Assembly (NCBI GenBank): GCA_023420895.1
Contig: JAEZUY010000030.1
Location: forward strand, 1 to 23,173
Source: Bacillota bacterium
GTDB taxonomy: Bacteria; Bacillota; Clostridia; Tissierellales; Gottschalkiaceae
Direction: 5' to 3'
Length of the DNA stretch: 23,173 nt
The notes beneath the pieces are model-generated. The model saw only the letters and a list, made by a program, of their open reading frames with translations, had not been told where the DNA came from and did no database searches. This document shows, one piece after another, positions 15,994-23,173 of this stretch. The translations under genes were made by a program, and so were the position numbers. Position 1 is the first letter of the stretch, and the number at the start of each line of letters is the position of its first letter.

Positions 15994-16011
15994 CGGAAAA
16001 ATCTTTTTCCG
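15994..16011. repeat. Perfect palindrome after grdX
   Basis: CGGAAAAA (15994-16001) and TTTTTCCG (16004-16011) around TC form an 8-bp inverted repeat directly after the grdX stop. It may weakly terminate or stabilise the RNA; a T-run does not follow the stem. Confidence 0.5.
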
Positions 16012-16032
16012 TGAATTATCGACCCGGATTGT

Positions 16033-16077
16033 TAATTTAATATCATTCATATGATAATATATATCAATATTAAATTG
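16033..16077. repeat. AT-rich inverted repeat at the grdE promoter
   Basis: TAATTTAATAT (16033-16043) matches ATATTAAATTG (16067-16077) as an inverted repeat (one G-U pair). Its right arm overlaps the TTGACG -35 box, so it could be an operator. Being AT-only, chance is a real alternative. Confidence 0.4.
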
Positions 16078-16104
16078 ACGATTTTAAAATATGCTATTTT
16101 ATAA
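16075..16104 (+). promoter_or_regulatory. Likely promoter for grdE-grdA-grdB
   Basis: TTGACG at 16075-16080 with a -10 candidate in TTTTATAA (16097-16104), spacer 17-18. The transcript would begin close to the CCCGAA hairpin at 16107. Confidence 0.5.
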
Positions 16105-16106
16105 AA

Positions 16107-16154
16107 CCCGAAAAGATGTTCGGGGATAAAAATGTAAAATACGCCGAGAGGTGT
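16107..16154 (+). other. Two hairpins in the grdE leader
   Basis: CCCGAA (16107-16112) pairs with TTCGGG (16119-16124); ACGCC (16141-16145) pairs with GGTGT (16150-16154) around a GAGA tetraloop of the GNRA type. They lie between the promoter candidate and the ribosome site at 16171. I do not recognise a known riboswitch. Confidence 0.5.
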
Positions 16155-16184
16155 TTTAATAAATACAATTGGGAGGTGAGCATA

Positions 16185-17471
16185 TTGCGTTTAGAATTAG
16201 GAAATATCTTAATTAAAGACGTTCAATTCGGCAGCGAGACTAAAGTAGAAAATGGAGTTCTTTATGTTAATAAAGAAGAACTTATCGCTGAAATTTCAAA
16301 TGACGAGCATATAGCTAGTGTGGATGTAGAGCTGGCTAAGCCGGGAGAAAGCATAAGAATAACTCCTGTAAAAGACGTCATAGAACCAAGAGTTAAAGTT
16401 GAAGGTAAAGGTGGAATGTTCCCAGGAATGGTTTCAAAAGTTGAAACTGTAGGTTCTGGAAGAACTCACGTATTAAAGGGCTCAGCTGTAGTAACTACAG
16501 GAAAAGTTGTTGCTTTCCAAGAGGGAATCATCGACATGACAGGGCCAGGAGCAGACTATACACCATTCTCAAAGCTTAACAACGTAGTGCTTGTAATACA
16601 GCCTATCGAAGGACTAGAACAGCATGCTCATGAAAAAGCATTAAGACTTGCAGGACTTAAAGCTGCTATGTATCTAGGAGAAGCAGGAAGAGAAATAGAG
16701 CCGGATGAAGTTCAGGTATTTGAAACTTTACCGCTTCTAGAAGGTGTGAACAAGTATCCAGACCTTCCAAAAGTTGCTTATGTGCAAATGCTTCAGAGCC
16801 AGGGACTAATGCACGATACTTACGTTTACGGAGTAGACGTTAAGCAGATAGTTCCGACAATCATAAGTCCTACAGAAATAATGGACGGAGCTATAGTGAG
16901 CGGTAACTGTGTTTCTGCATGTGACAAGAACACATCTTACCACCATCAGAATAACCCTGTAATTCAGGACATGTTCGCACAGCATGGAAAAGAAATAAAC
17001 TTCGTTGGTATGATAATAACTAACGAAAACGTATATCTTGCAGACAAAGAAAGATCGTCTAACTGGACAGCTCAATTAACTGAGTATCTTGGACTTGACG
17101 GTGCAATAGTTTCACAGGAAGGATTCGGAAATCCGGATACTGACCTTATAATGAACTGCAAGAAGATAGAAGGAAAAGGCGTTAAGACTGTAATAATAAC
17201 AGACGAATATGCAGGAAGAGACGGAGCATCTCAGTCACTTGCGGATGCGGATCCATCTGCAAACGCTGTTGTAACAGGAGGAAACGCTAACGAAGTGATA
17301 ACACTTCCAAAACTTGATAAAGTTATCGGATACCTTGATCCAGTTGATACAATAGCTGGAGGATTCGAAGGAAGTTTATCAGAAGACGGAACAATAACTG
17401 TTGAGCTTCAGGCAATAACAGGAGCTACAAACGAGTTAGGTTTCAACAAGATGACTGCTAGAGAATTCTAG
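16185..17471 (+). CDS. grdE: Glycine reductase component B proprotein GrdE (pyruvoyl subunits)
   Basis: GrdE is made as a proprotein that cleaves itself at a cysteine into two subunits, leaving a pyruvoyl group that binds glycine as a Schiff base in component B. The TTG at 16185 is chosen because GGGAGGTGA (16171-16179) is well spaced and MRLELGNILIKDVQFG is the family N-terminus; ATG at 16116 would add 23 unrelated residues. The protein has 428 residues. The cleavage motif is SGNCVSACDKNTSYHHQNN, with Cys242, the position reported for the Clostridium sticklandii protein. Other conserved stretches include IEPRVKVEGKGGMFPGMVSK and GAIVSQEGFGNPDTDL. It is followed by grdA after 88 bases. Confidence 0.96.
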   Translation: MRLELGNILIKDVQFGSETKVENGVLYVNKEELIAEISNDEHIASVDVELAKPGESIRITPVKDVIEPRVKVEGKGGMFPGMVSKVETVGSGRTHVLKGSAVVTTGKVVAFQEGIIDMTGPGADYTPFSKLNNVVLVIQPIEGLEQHAHEKALRLAGLKAAMYLGEAGREIEPDEVQVFETLPLLEGVNKYPDLPKVAYVQMLQSQGLMHDTYVYGVDVKQIVPTIISPTEIMDGAIVSGNCVSACDKNTSYHHQNNPVIQDMFAQHGKEINFVGMIITNENVYLADKERSSNWTAQLTEYLGLDGAIVSQEGFGNPDTDLIMNCKKIEGKGVKTVIITDEYAGRDGASQSLADADPSANAVVTGGNANEVITLPKLDKVIGYLDPVDTIAGGFEGSLSEDGTITVELQAITGATNELGFNKMTAREF

Positions 17472-17501
17472 TGAGAATCACAAAAATTCGACAAAAACTA
17501 T

Positions 17502-17543
17502 AATATAACAGATTACAATATAACAAAAATCTAGAATATAACA
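17502..17543 (+). repeat. Three AATATAACA direct repeats between grdE and grdA
   Basis: AATATAACA starts at 17502, 17517 and 17535, ending just before the grdA ribosome site (AGAAGGGA, 17543-17550). The role is unknown; an unstructured A-rich translation enhancer or an RNA-processing site are possibilities. Confidence 0.6.
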
Positions 17544-17559
17544 GAAGGGATGTATAGAG

Positions 17560-18030
17560 ATGAGCATATTTACAGATAAAAAAGTTATCGTAATAGGCGA
17601 TAGAGACGGTATACCTGGACCGGCTATCGAAGAATGCCTTAAGCCAATCGAAGACACTGAAGTTGTTTTCTCATCAACTGAGTGTTTTGTCTGAACGGCT
17701 GCAGGATCAATGGACTTAGAGAATCAACAGAGGGTTAAAGATTTAGCAGAAAAGCACGGACCTGAAAACATAGTAGTTATAGTAGGTGCTGCAGAAGCTG
17801 AATCAGCTGCACTAGCTGGAGAAACAGTTAGAGTAGGAGACCCGACATTCGCTGGTCCATTAACAGGAGTTCAGTTAGGACTCGAAGTTTATCATGCAGT
17901 AGAACCAGAATTCAAAGACGTTGTTGACGAAGACATATACGACGATCAAATAGGAATGATGGAAATGGTTCTTGATGTTGACGAAATAATAGAAGCAATG
18001 CAAGAAATTAGAGAAATAGAATTAGATTAA
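17560..18030 (+). CDS. grdA: Glycine reductase selenoprotein A (UGA = selenocysteine)
   Basis: GrdA is the small selenoprotein that accepts the Se-carboxymethyl group from component B and passes it to component C. The ATG at 17560 follows AGAAGGGA. The frame contains TGA at 17692-17694 (codon 45) inside CFV-Sec-TAAGSMDLENQ, the invariant GrdA active site, so it is read as selenocysteine and not as a stop; the partner Cys42 forms the redox pair. The full product has 156 residues, the normal length. Codons before and after the TGA belong to one protein. Gene finders that treat TGA as stop would split it or start at the internal ATG 17710. I could not fold a convincing SECIS by eye for this gene. 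It is followed by grdB after 37 bases. Confidence 0.97.
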
Positions 18031-18067
18031 TCGGAATATAAAAAAGTTCTGAGAGGAGGGTTATTTA

Positions 18068-19378
18068 ATGAGTAAAATCAAGGTTGTTCACTATATAAAC
18101 CAGTTCTTCGGAGGAATCGGTGGAGAAGAAAAAGCAGACTTCGAACCGGTAGTTAAAGAAGAAATAGTAGGACCTGGTTTAGCTTTCAAACAGAATTTCA
18201 AAGATGAAGCTGAAATAGTTGCAACAGTAATATGTGGGGACACATACTTCAACGAAAACTTAGAAGAAGCAAAAGCAGCAGTTCTTGAAATGGTTAAGAA
18301 GTATGAGCCGGATCTTTTCATTGCAGGACCTGCATTCAACGCTGGTAGATACGGTGTTGCCTGCGGAGCAATAGCTACAGCTGTTCAGGAAGAACTTGGA
18401 ATACCGTCGCTTACAGGTATGTACGTGGAAAACCCTGGAGCTGATATGTATAAAAAGAACGTATACATGGTATCGACAAAGAACAGTGCCGCAGGAATGA
18501 GAAAAGCAGTAAAAACTATGGCTTCTTTAGGACTGAAAATGGCTAAAGGAGAAAAAATAGGAACACCTGCTGAAGAAGGATATATTCCTAGAGGTGTTAG
18601 AAAGAACCTTTTCGCAGAAAAAAGAGGATCTGAAAGAGCTGTCGAAATGCTTATCAAAAAACTCAAAGGTGAAGAATTCGAAACTGAGTTCCCTATGCCT
18701 GATTTCGACAGAGTTGAGCCTGGTAAACCTATAGCAGATTTATCTAAAGCTAAAATAGCGATAGTTACATCTGGAGGTATTGTACCGAAAGGGAACCCGG
18801 ATCACATAGAATCTTCATCAGCATCTAAATACGGAAAATATGATATAGAAGGATTAGATGACTTAACATCAGAAACTCATGAAACAGCACACGGAGGCCA
18901 CGACCCAGTGTATGCTAATGAGGACCCTGATAGAGTTATTCCAGTTGATATATTAAGAGAAATGGAAAAGAACGGAGAAATAGGATCGCTTCACAGATAT
19001 TTCTACTCAACTACTGGTAACGGAACTTCAGTTGCAAACTCTAAAAAGTATGCATCTGAAATAGCTAAAGATTTATTAGCTGACGGAGTAGACGGAGTTA
19101 TCCTAACTTCTACGTGAGGTACTTGTACACGTTGCGGTGCAACAATGGTAAAAGAAATAGAAAAAACAGGACTGCCAGTGGTACACATCTGTACAGTAGT
19201 GCCAATTTCACTTACAGTTGGAGCTAACAGAATAGTTCCAGCAGTAGCTATACCTCACCCGCTTGGAAATCCAAGCCTGTCAAGAGAAGAAGAAGTTGCT
19301 CTTAGAAGGGGAATAGTTGAGAGAGCAGTTAAAGCTCTTACAACTGAGGTTGATGATCAGACTGTATTTGAAGCTTAG
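18068..19378 (+). CDS. grdB: Glycine reductase component B selenoprotein GrdB (UGA = selenocysteine)
   Basis: GrdB is the selenoprotein subunit of component B; its selenocysteine attacks the alpha carbon of the glycine bound to GrdE, giving Se-carboxymethyl selenocysteine and ammonia. The ATG at 18068 follows a GAGGAGGG ribosome site. TGA at 19115-19117 (codon 350) lies in LTST-Sec-GTCTRCGATM, the family's Sec-x2-C-x2-C motif, and the frame continues to 19378, giving 436 residues. Upstream motifs include FGGIGGEEKAD, IAGPAFNAGRYG and IVTSGGIVPKGNPD. A hairpin GTTGC-GGT-GCAAC at 19131-19143, 13 bases after the TGA and with its loop about 18 bases from it, fits a bacterial SECIS. A terminator follows. 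Confidence 0.97.
19131..19143 (+). promoter_or_regulatory. Putative SECIS hairpin of grdB
   Basis: GTTGC pairs with GCAAC around a GGT loop. The loop lies 18-20 bases after the UGA and starts with G, as described for bacterial SECIS elements that bind SelB. TAC 19126-19128 can pair with GTA 19148-19150 to extend the stem. Not tested by folding. Confidence 0.55.
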
Positions 19379-19392
19379 TTCAGTATATATTG

Positions 19393-19422
19393 GGGGCGGT
19401 TTAATTAAACCGTCCCTTTTTT
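19393..19422 (+). terminator. Rho-independent terminator between grdB and grdC
   Basis: GGGGCGGTTTA (19393-19403) pairs with TAAACCGTCCC (19406-19416) with one G-U pair, the innermost pairs probably open, followed by six Ts. It separates grdE-A-B from grdC-D. Confidence 0.87.
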
Positions 19423-19513
19423 AATAAATTTAATGCTGAATTTTTAAAAAAATCTATTTGAATACGAGTGAAATATCACTTTAAAATAGAGTCTGAGCGT
19501 GGAAGTTCTATTT

Positions 19514-19531
19514 AAAAAGAAAGGTCTTTTT
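19514..19531 (+). other. Small hairpin in the grdB-grdC gap
   Basis: AAAAAGA (19514-19520), AAGG loop, TCTTTTT (19525-19531). It is upstream of the grdC -10 box and may be a weak back-up terminator. Confidence 0.4.
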
Positions 19532-19538
19532 TCAATGG

Positions 19539-19567
19539 CTGGAACCTGGCTCTAAATGTGCTATAAT
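19539..19567 (+). promoter_or_regulatory. Promoter for grdC-grdD
   Basis: A perfect TATAAT at 19562-19567 preceded by TGC makes an extended -10; the -35 (CTGGAA, 19539-19544, spacer 17) is weak. A second candidate, TTGAAT at 19458-19463 with TAAAAT at 19482-19487, lies further upstream. Confidence 0.65.
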
Positions 19568-19637
19568 AAAGGTGTAACAGTCATTTGAAAACTAGATATT
19601 AAGACAAAATTTTAAATTTTTGCGGAGGTGGAAATAT

Positions 19638-21179
19638 ATGTCTTATCCAGTATTAAAAGGTGCAGGATATTTCCTAGCACATACACCAGATATGATAATT
19701 CATAATGGTACAACTCAGACATCAGAAAGAATAGTAAATCCTGATTCTGAATATCTTAAAAAATTACCTGAACATATTCGTTCATTTGAGGAAGTTGTAA
19801 GCTATCCTCCAAACCAGACTTATATAGGAAACGTTACACCTGCTGAACTAGGTGAAATGGGAGCTCCTTGGGTAGAGAAAAAAGTTGAAGGAGCAGAAAG
19901 ATTCGGAAAATTTGGAGAAATAATGCCGGAAGATGAATTTATAGGCCTTATGCAGATAGTTGACGCTTTCGGACTAGTTCTTCTTGAAGATTCATTCGTA
20001 AGCGATGTAAAAGCTAAACTTGAAGCGCATCCGCTTGTAAATGATGAGCTTATATCTAAACTTAAAGCTGGAACTGAGCTTTCAGAAATAGAAAAAGAAA
20101 TAGAAGAACATGATGCAGAAGCGATATACACTGACGGAAAAGTTGTAGGATGCGTTAAGAGAGCACACGAAATCGACGTTAACCTTACAGCTCACATAAT
20201 GTTCGAGAACCTTGTCGTTAAAGCATCAGGAGTAATATCAATGCTTAATCTTCTTGATAAGAACGATATAAACCCTGAAGATGTTGAATACGTTATAGAG
20301 TGTTCAGAAGAGGCTTGCGGGGATATGAACCAGAGAGGTGGAGGAAACTTCGCTAAGTCAATCGCAGAAATGACAGGATGCGTTAACGCAACTGGATCAG
20401 ATACAAGAGGATTCTGTGCTGCGCCTACACACTCGCTTATAGAGGCTGCTGCACTTGTAAAAGCAGGAGTTTATAAAAACGTTGTACTAGTTGCAGGCGG
20501 AGCATCAGCAAAACTTGGAATGAACGGTAAAGACCACGTTAAGAAAGATCTTCCAATACTTGAAGACGTAGTAGGAGGATTCGCGGCTATAATAGGAGAA
20601 AATGACGGAGTGAGCCCTATATTAAGAACTGACCTTGTTGGAAGACACACTGTTGGAACAGGATCTTCACCGCAGGCAGTTATAACTTCACTAGTTACTG
20701 CACCGCTTGACAAAGGCGGACTGAAGATAGTCGATATAGACAAATATTCAGTTGAAATGCAGAACCCTGATATAACTAAACCGGCAGGAGCTGGAGACGT
20801 TCCTGCAGCTAACTATAAAATGATAGCTGCTCTTGGTGTTAAGAGAAAAGAAATGGAAAGAGCAGACGTTGCTACTTTCGGATCTAAGCACGGAATGCCG
20901 GGATGGGCGCCAACTCAGGGACATATACCTTCAGGAGTTCCTTATCTTGGATTCTGCAGACAGGAAATACTAGACGGAGAAATAGAAAGAGCAATGTTCG
21001 TTGGAAAGGGAAGTCTGTTCCTAGGACGTATGACTAACCTGTTCGACGGAGTTTCAATAGTTGTAGAAAAAAATGATGGAAAAGCAGATGCAGGAAATGC
21101 AGGAGTTTCAGAAGAAGAAGTAAAAACACTAGTTGCGGAAGCAATGAGAGATTTTGCATCACATCTATTAGGAAATTAG
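19638..21179 (+). CDS. grdC: Glycine reductase component C beta subunit GrdC
   Basis: GrdC with GrdD forms component C, which takes the carboxymethyl group from GrdA, yields a protein-bound acetyl thioester and releases acetyl phosphate. The ATG at 19638 follows CGGAGGTGG (19623-19631); the TTG at 19620 has no ribosome site. The 513-residue protein shows the thiolase/FabH-like organisation expected of the family: ECSEEACGDMNQRGGGNFAK, then SDTRGFCAAPTHSLIEAA with Cys260 in the position of the FabH-type active-site cysteine, VLVAGGASAKLG and KHGMPGWAPTQGHIPSG. The N-terminus MSYPVLKGAGYFLAHTPDM is the normal family start. It is preceded by its own promoter and followed by grdD after 11 bases. 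Confidence 0.96.
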   Translation: MSYPVLKGAGYFLAHTPDMIIHNGTTQTSERIVNPDSEYLKKLPEHIRSFEEVVSYPPNQTYIGNVTPAELGEMGAPWVEKKVEGAERFGKFGEIMPEDEFIGLMQIVDAFGLVLLEDSFVSDVKAKLEAHPLVNDELISKLKAGTELSEIEKEIEEHDAEAIYTDGKVVGCVKRAHEIDVNLTAHIMFENLVVKASGVISMLNLLDKNDINPEDVEYVIECSEEACGDMNQRGGGNFAKSIAEMTGCVNATGSDTRGFCAAPTHSLIEAAALVKAGVYKNVVLVAGGASAKLGMNGKDHVKKDLPILEDVVGGFAAIIGENDGVSPILRTDLVGRHTVGTGSSPQAVITSLVTAPLDKGGLKIVDIDKYSVEMQNPDITKPAGAGDVPAANYKMIAALGVKRKEMERADVATFGSKHGMPGWAPTQGHIPSGVPYLGFCRQEILDGEIERAMFVGKGSLFLGRMTNLFDGVSIVVEKNDGKADAGNAGVSEEEVKTLVAEAMRDFASHLLGN

Positions 21180-21190
21180 AGGTGATATAA

Positions 21191-22360
21191 ATGTCAGAAA
21201 ATGTTAAAGCAATGATAGGTAAAGTTTTCAACGATGTAGCTGACGCTATAGAAACTGGAAGCTTCGGCTCTAAAGTAAGAGTAGCAGTTACTCTCCTAGG
21301 ATCAGAGCACGGAGTTGACAACGTTCTTAAAGGTGCAGAAATGGCTCAGAAAAGAAATCCAGATAAAGAAATAGCCGTAATAGGACCTGAGAGTGTTGAA
21401 ACTGACCTTAAAGTATATAATGCGGAAGATGAAGATGCACAGCACAAAGTAATGGAAGAACTTCTTTCAAGCGGAGAATTAGACGGTGTTGTGACTATGC
21501 ACTATAATTTTCCTATAGGAGTTTCTACAGTAGGAAGAGTTATAACTCCAGGAATAGGAAAAGAAATGTTCATAGCTACTACAACAGGAACATCATCAGC
21601 ATCTAGAATCGAAGCTATGATAAGAAATGCAGTTCACGGAGTTGCGACTGCAAAAGCTATGGGAATAGAAAGACCGTCAGTAGGAATTCTGAATGTAGAC
21701 GGAGCTAGACAGGTTGAGAGAGCTCTTAACCAGATGATAGAAGACGGATACGATTTAGAACTTGCTGAGTCTATGAGAGCAGACGGAGGATGTGTAATGA
21801 GAGGTAACGACCTTCTTGCAGGAACTCCTGACGTTATGGTTATGGACTCGCTTACTGGAAATCTTATGATGAAAATATCCTCATCTTATACAACAGGCGG
21901 AAGCATAGAAGCTATGGGATACGGATACGGACCTGGAGTAGGTGACGGATTCGAAAATGAAATCCTTATCGTTTCAAGAGCTTCAGGATCTCCTGTTATA
22001 GCAAATGCGCTTGAATTTGCAGGAGAACTTGCAAAAGGAAAACTTGCTCAAGTTTCTAAAGACGAATTTGCTAAAGCTAAAAAAGCTAAGATGGAAGATA
22101 TATTCAGCGATCTTAAGAAAGACTCAGCTAAATCGGCTTCAGCTGATGACGAAGAAGTAGAAATGCCTGAAAAAGAAGTAGTTACAGGATCAATTGCAGG
22201 AATCGACATAATGGATCTTGAAGATGCAGTAACTGCGCTTTGGAAAGAAGGAATCTACGCTGAGAGCGGAATGGGATGTACAGGACCAATCGTAATGGTT
22301 AACGAAGCGAAAGTTGACGATGCGACAGCAGCTCTTGAAAAAGCTGGTTTCTTAGGATAA
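21191..22360 (+). CDS. grdD: Glycine reductase component C alpha subunit GrdD
   Basis: GrdD is the acetyl-transfer subunit of component C and makes acetyl phosphate with GrdC. The ATG at 21191 follows AGAGGTGAT, 11 bases after grdC. The 389-residue protein resembles the PlsX/phosphotransacetylase-like fold: VRVAVTLLGSEHGVDNVLKG near the N-terminus, MHYNFPIGVSTVGRVITPG, TTTGTSSASRIEAMIRNAVHG and IGILNVDGARQVE-like stretches. Near the C-terminus Cys363 in ESGMGCTGPIVMV corresponds to the acetyl-carrying cysteine described in C. sticklandii GrdD. A Lys/Ala/Glu-rich linker (about 300-330) joins the two parts. A strong terminator follows. Confidence 0.96.
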   Translation: MSENVKAMIGKVFNDVADAIETGSFGSKVRVAVTLLGSEHGVDNVLKGAEMAQKRNPDKEIAVIGPESVETDLKVYNAEDEDAQHKVMEELLSSGELDGVVTMHYNFPIGVSTVGRVITPGIGKEMFIATTTGTSSASRIEAMIRNAVHGVATAKAMGIERPSVGILNVDGARQVERALNQMIEDGYDLELAESMRADGGCVMRGNDLLAGTPDVMVMDSLTGNLMMKISSSYTTGGSIEAMGYGYGPGVGDGFENEILIVSRASGSPVIANALEFAGELAKGKLAQVSKDEFAKAKKAKMEDIFSDLKKDSAKSASADDEEVEMPEKEVVTGSIAGIDIMDLEDAVTALWKEGIYAESGMGCTGPIVMVNEAKVDDATAALEKAGFLG

Positions 22361-22406
22361 TCTAGAAAATTTAAAATTTCATATAAATCGGCATTAAGCC
22401 GGAAAG

Positions 22407-22441
22407 GACACTGGTCAGAATATTCTGACCAGTGTCTTTTT
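22407..22441 (+). terminator. Strong terminator after grdD
   Basis: A perfect 14-bp inverted repeat (GACACTGGTCAGAA at 22407-22420 with TTCTGACCAGTGTC at 22423-22436) followed by five Ts; the central pairs would open as the loop. Confidence 0.93.
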
Positions 22442-22476
22442 ACACTGAAAGACAGAAAAAACTTCATTTTAAAATA

Positions 22477-22507
22477 TTGAAAAAGAGTTCAAAAGGATGT
22501 TTATAAT
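22477..22507 (+). promoter_or_regulatory. Possible promoter for the secreted-protein gene
   Basis: TTGAAA at 22477-22482 and TATAAT at 22502-22507, spacer 19, which is longer than ideal. A second TATAAT lies at 22522-22527. Confidence 0.45.
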
Positions 22508-22579
22508 AGCATATATTTGGGTATAATATTTATAATATATTAAACAAATGTATTCATAAAATTAAAGGGGAGATTTAAA

Positions 22580-23173
22580 ATGAAACGTTTTGTAAAGAAC
22601 ATGAAGACGGCAGGACTGATACTGATGTCCTCAGTGATGCTTGTAACAGGCATTGCACCAGCAGCATTTGCGGAAAGTCTTCAAAGTACATATGAAGTTG
22701 CTGATGCGACTGTAGCAGATTTTGATAATATGAATTTGGATGAGGGATATTTGAAATCATACTATGCATACTATAATTACTCTTATACTAATTCACATGG
22801 TAATTATAATTATAGTATTAATTATAATTGTAATCTTGATGGGAAGATAATCAGTTATATTTATTCTAGTTCATATGACTACGGCGAAGAAAATCAAGAT
22901 TCAAATTATTCTGATTCTTCTTCTTCTTATTCTTGTTTTATACCTGTTGCATCAGAAGACAGGGGAGACAGAACTTTATTCTACGGATACCATATGTCAT
23001 ATATATTGAATGAAAAAGATGAAAAAGGAGAAATGGGTCTTCCCGGACCTGCTACACTTGAAGCATTTCCTAATGGAATGATGAGATTTAAAAAATATTC
23101 TACAGATACAACTAAGCCTTACTATTCAGTCGTAATTCCGGAATATAAAGGGAAAGGAGCTGAAGAATGGCCT
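22580..23173 (+). CDS. Secreted protein of unknown function, Tyr/Asn/Ser-rich (3' end outside window)
   Basis: The frame opens at ATG 22580 after an AAAGGGGA ribosome site and runs to the window edge, so 198 residues are visible and the C-terminus is missing. A signal peptide is clear: basic MKRFVKNMK, hydrophobic core, and an APAAFA/E cleavage site near residue 31. The exported part is rich in Tyr, Asn and Ser (for example YYAYYNYSYTN and SDSSSSYS), has Cys at two places, and later a Gly/Pro region (EKGEMGLPGPATLE). I do not recognise a family. Codons such as AAT, TAT and TCT are used more than in the neighbouring grd genes. It follows the grdD terminator and has its own promoter candidate, so it is independent of grd. 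Confidence 0.75.
   Translation, partial: MKRFVKNMKTAGLILMSSVMLVTGIAPAAFAESLQSTYEVADATVADFDNMNLDEGYLKSYYAYYNYSYTNSHGNYNYSINYNCNLDGKIISYIYSSSYDYGEENQDSNYSDSSSSYSCFIPVASEDRGDRTLFYGYHMSYILNEKDEKGEMGLPGPATLEAFPNGMMRFKKYSTDTTKPYYSVVIPEYKGKGAEEWP

Noticed and set aside
16116..16184. Upstream ATG extending GrdE by 23 residues
   Set aside because: No ribosome site, overlaps a leader hairpin, and family members start at the TTG-encoded MRLELGN.
15221..16184. Glycine riboswitch ahead of the grd genes
   Set aside because: I could not find the tandem conserved core; only AT-rich sequence and short hairpins are visible.
17560..17709. grdA seen as a truncated gene or frameshift because of the TGA
   Set aside because: The TGA is the known selenocysteine codon in the GrdA active site.
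17695..17731. SECIS in grdA
   Set aside because: Only weak pairings (CTG/CAG, GAT/ATC with a large loop) are visible by eye, so it was not listed as a feature.
19118..19378. A separate short gene after grdB
   Set aside because: It is the selenocysteine-containing C-terminal part of GrdB in the same frame.

Overview
The window looks like a chromosomal segment of a low-GC, strictly anaerobic, amino-acid-fermenting Gram-positive bacterium (Clostridia/Tissierellia type; genus not determinable by eye). The basis is a complete glycine reductase gene set with two in-frame UGA (selenocysteine) codons, Firmicutes-type Shine-Dalgarno sequences, strong AGA/ATA codon preference, and a Bacillus/Clostridium-style RNase Y and cinA-recA pair. 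No tRNA, rRNA, insertion sequence or CRISPR array is visible. At least 21 protein genes are present, two of them cut by the window edges.

Region by region. (1) 1-2256: the C-terminal part of a surface protein (Ig-like domain, Ser/Arg-rich tract, C-terminal membrane anchor), a MotA/TolQ/ExbB-type proton-channel protein, and an overlapping small DUF2149 protein that looks like ExbD. Together they resemble a proton-motive-force-driven surface machine in a monoderm; this is the least understood part of the window. (2) 2284-6164: a terminator, then cca, cinA and recA in one direction, closed by a strong terminator. (3) 6213-8008: a near-consensus promoter, a structured leader and rny (RNase Y), whose membrane-anchor codons lie in an open frame with no normal start codon. 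(4) 8081-9545: a DUF1294 membrane protein convergent with a rodA-type SEDS gene, sharing a bidirectional terminator. (5) 9739-13390: a tight gene string nfo-queG-nth-trmL-deoxyinosine glycosylase, mixing three base-excision-repair enzymes with two enzymes acting on the tRNA wobble position. (6) 13430-15220: a Na+/phosphate cotransporter (NptA type, PhoU-like tail) preceded by PhoP-box-like repeats. (7) 15503-22441: glycine reductase genes grdX, grdE, grdA (Sec), grdB (Sec), a terminator, a new promoter, then grdC and grdD and another strong terminator. (8) 22580-end: the N-terminal part of an unrecognised secreted protein rich in Tyr, Asn and Ser.

Functionally, the grd block encodes Stickland-type reduction of glycine to acetyl phosphate: GrdE (pyruvoyl) with GrdB (Sec) forms substrate-specific component B, GrdA is the Sec carrier, and GrdC with GrdD forms component C, which releases acetyl phosphate. 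The thioredoxin/thioredoxin reductase genes often found beside grd, and the selenocysteine-insertion genes, are not in this window. Several grd leaders carry hairpins or repeats that suggest post-transcriptional control. The points most worth following up are the ExbB/DUF2149/Ig-like module, the rny start anomaly, the PhoP-like repeats, the split grd transcription with its structured leaders, and the mixed DNA-repair/wobble-modification operon.
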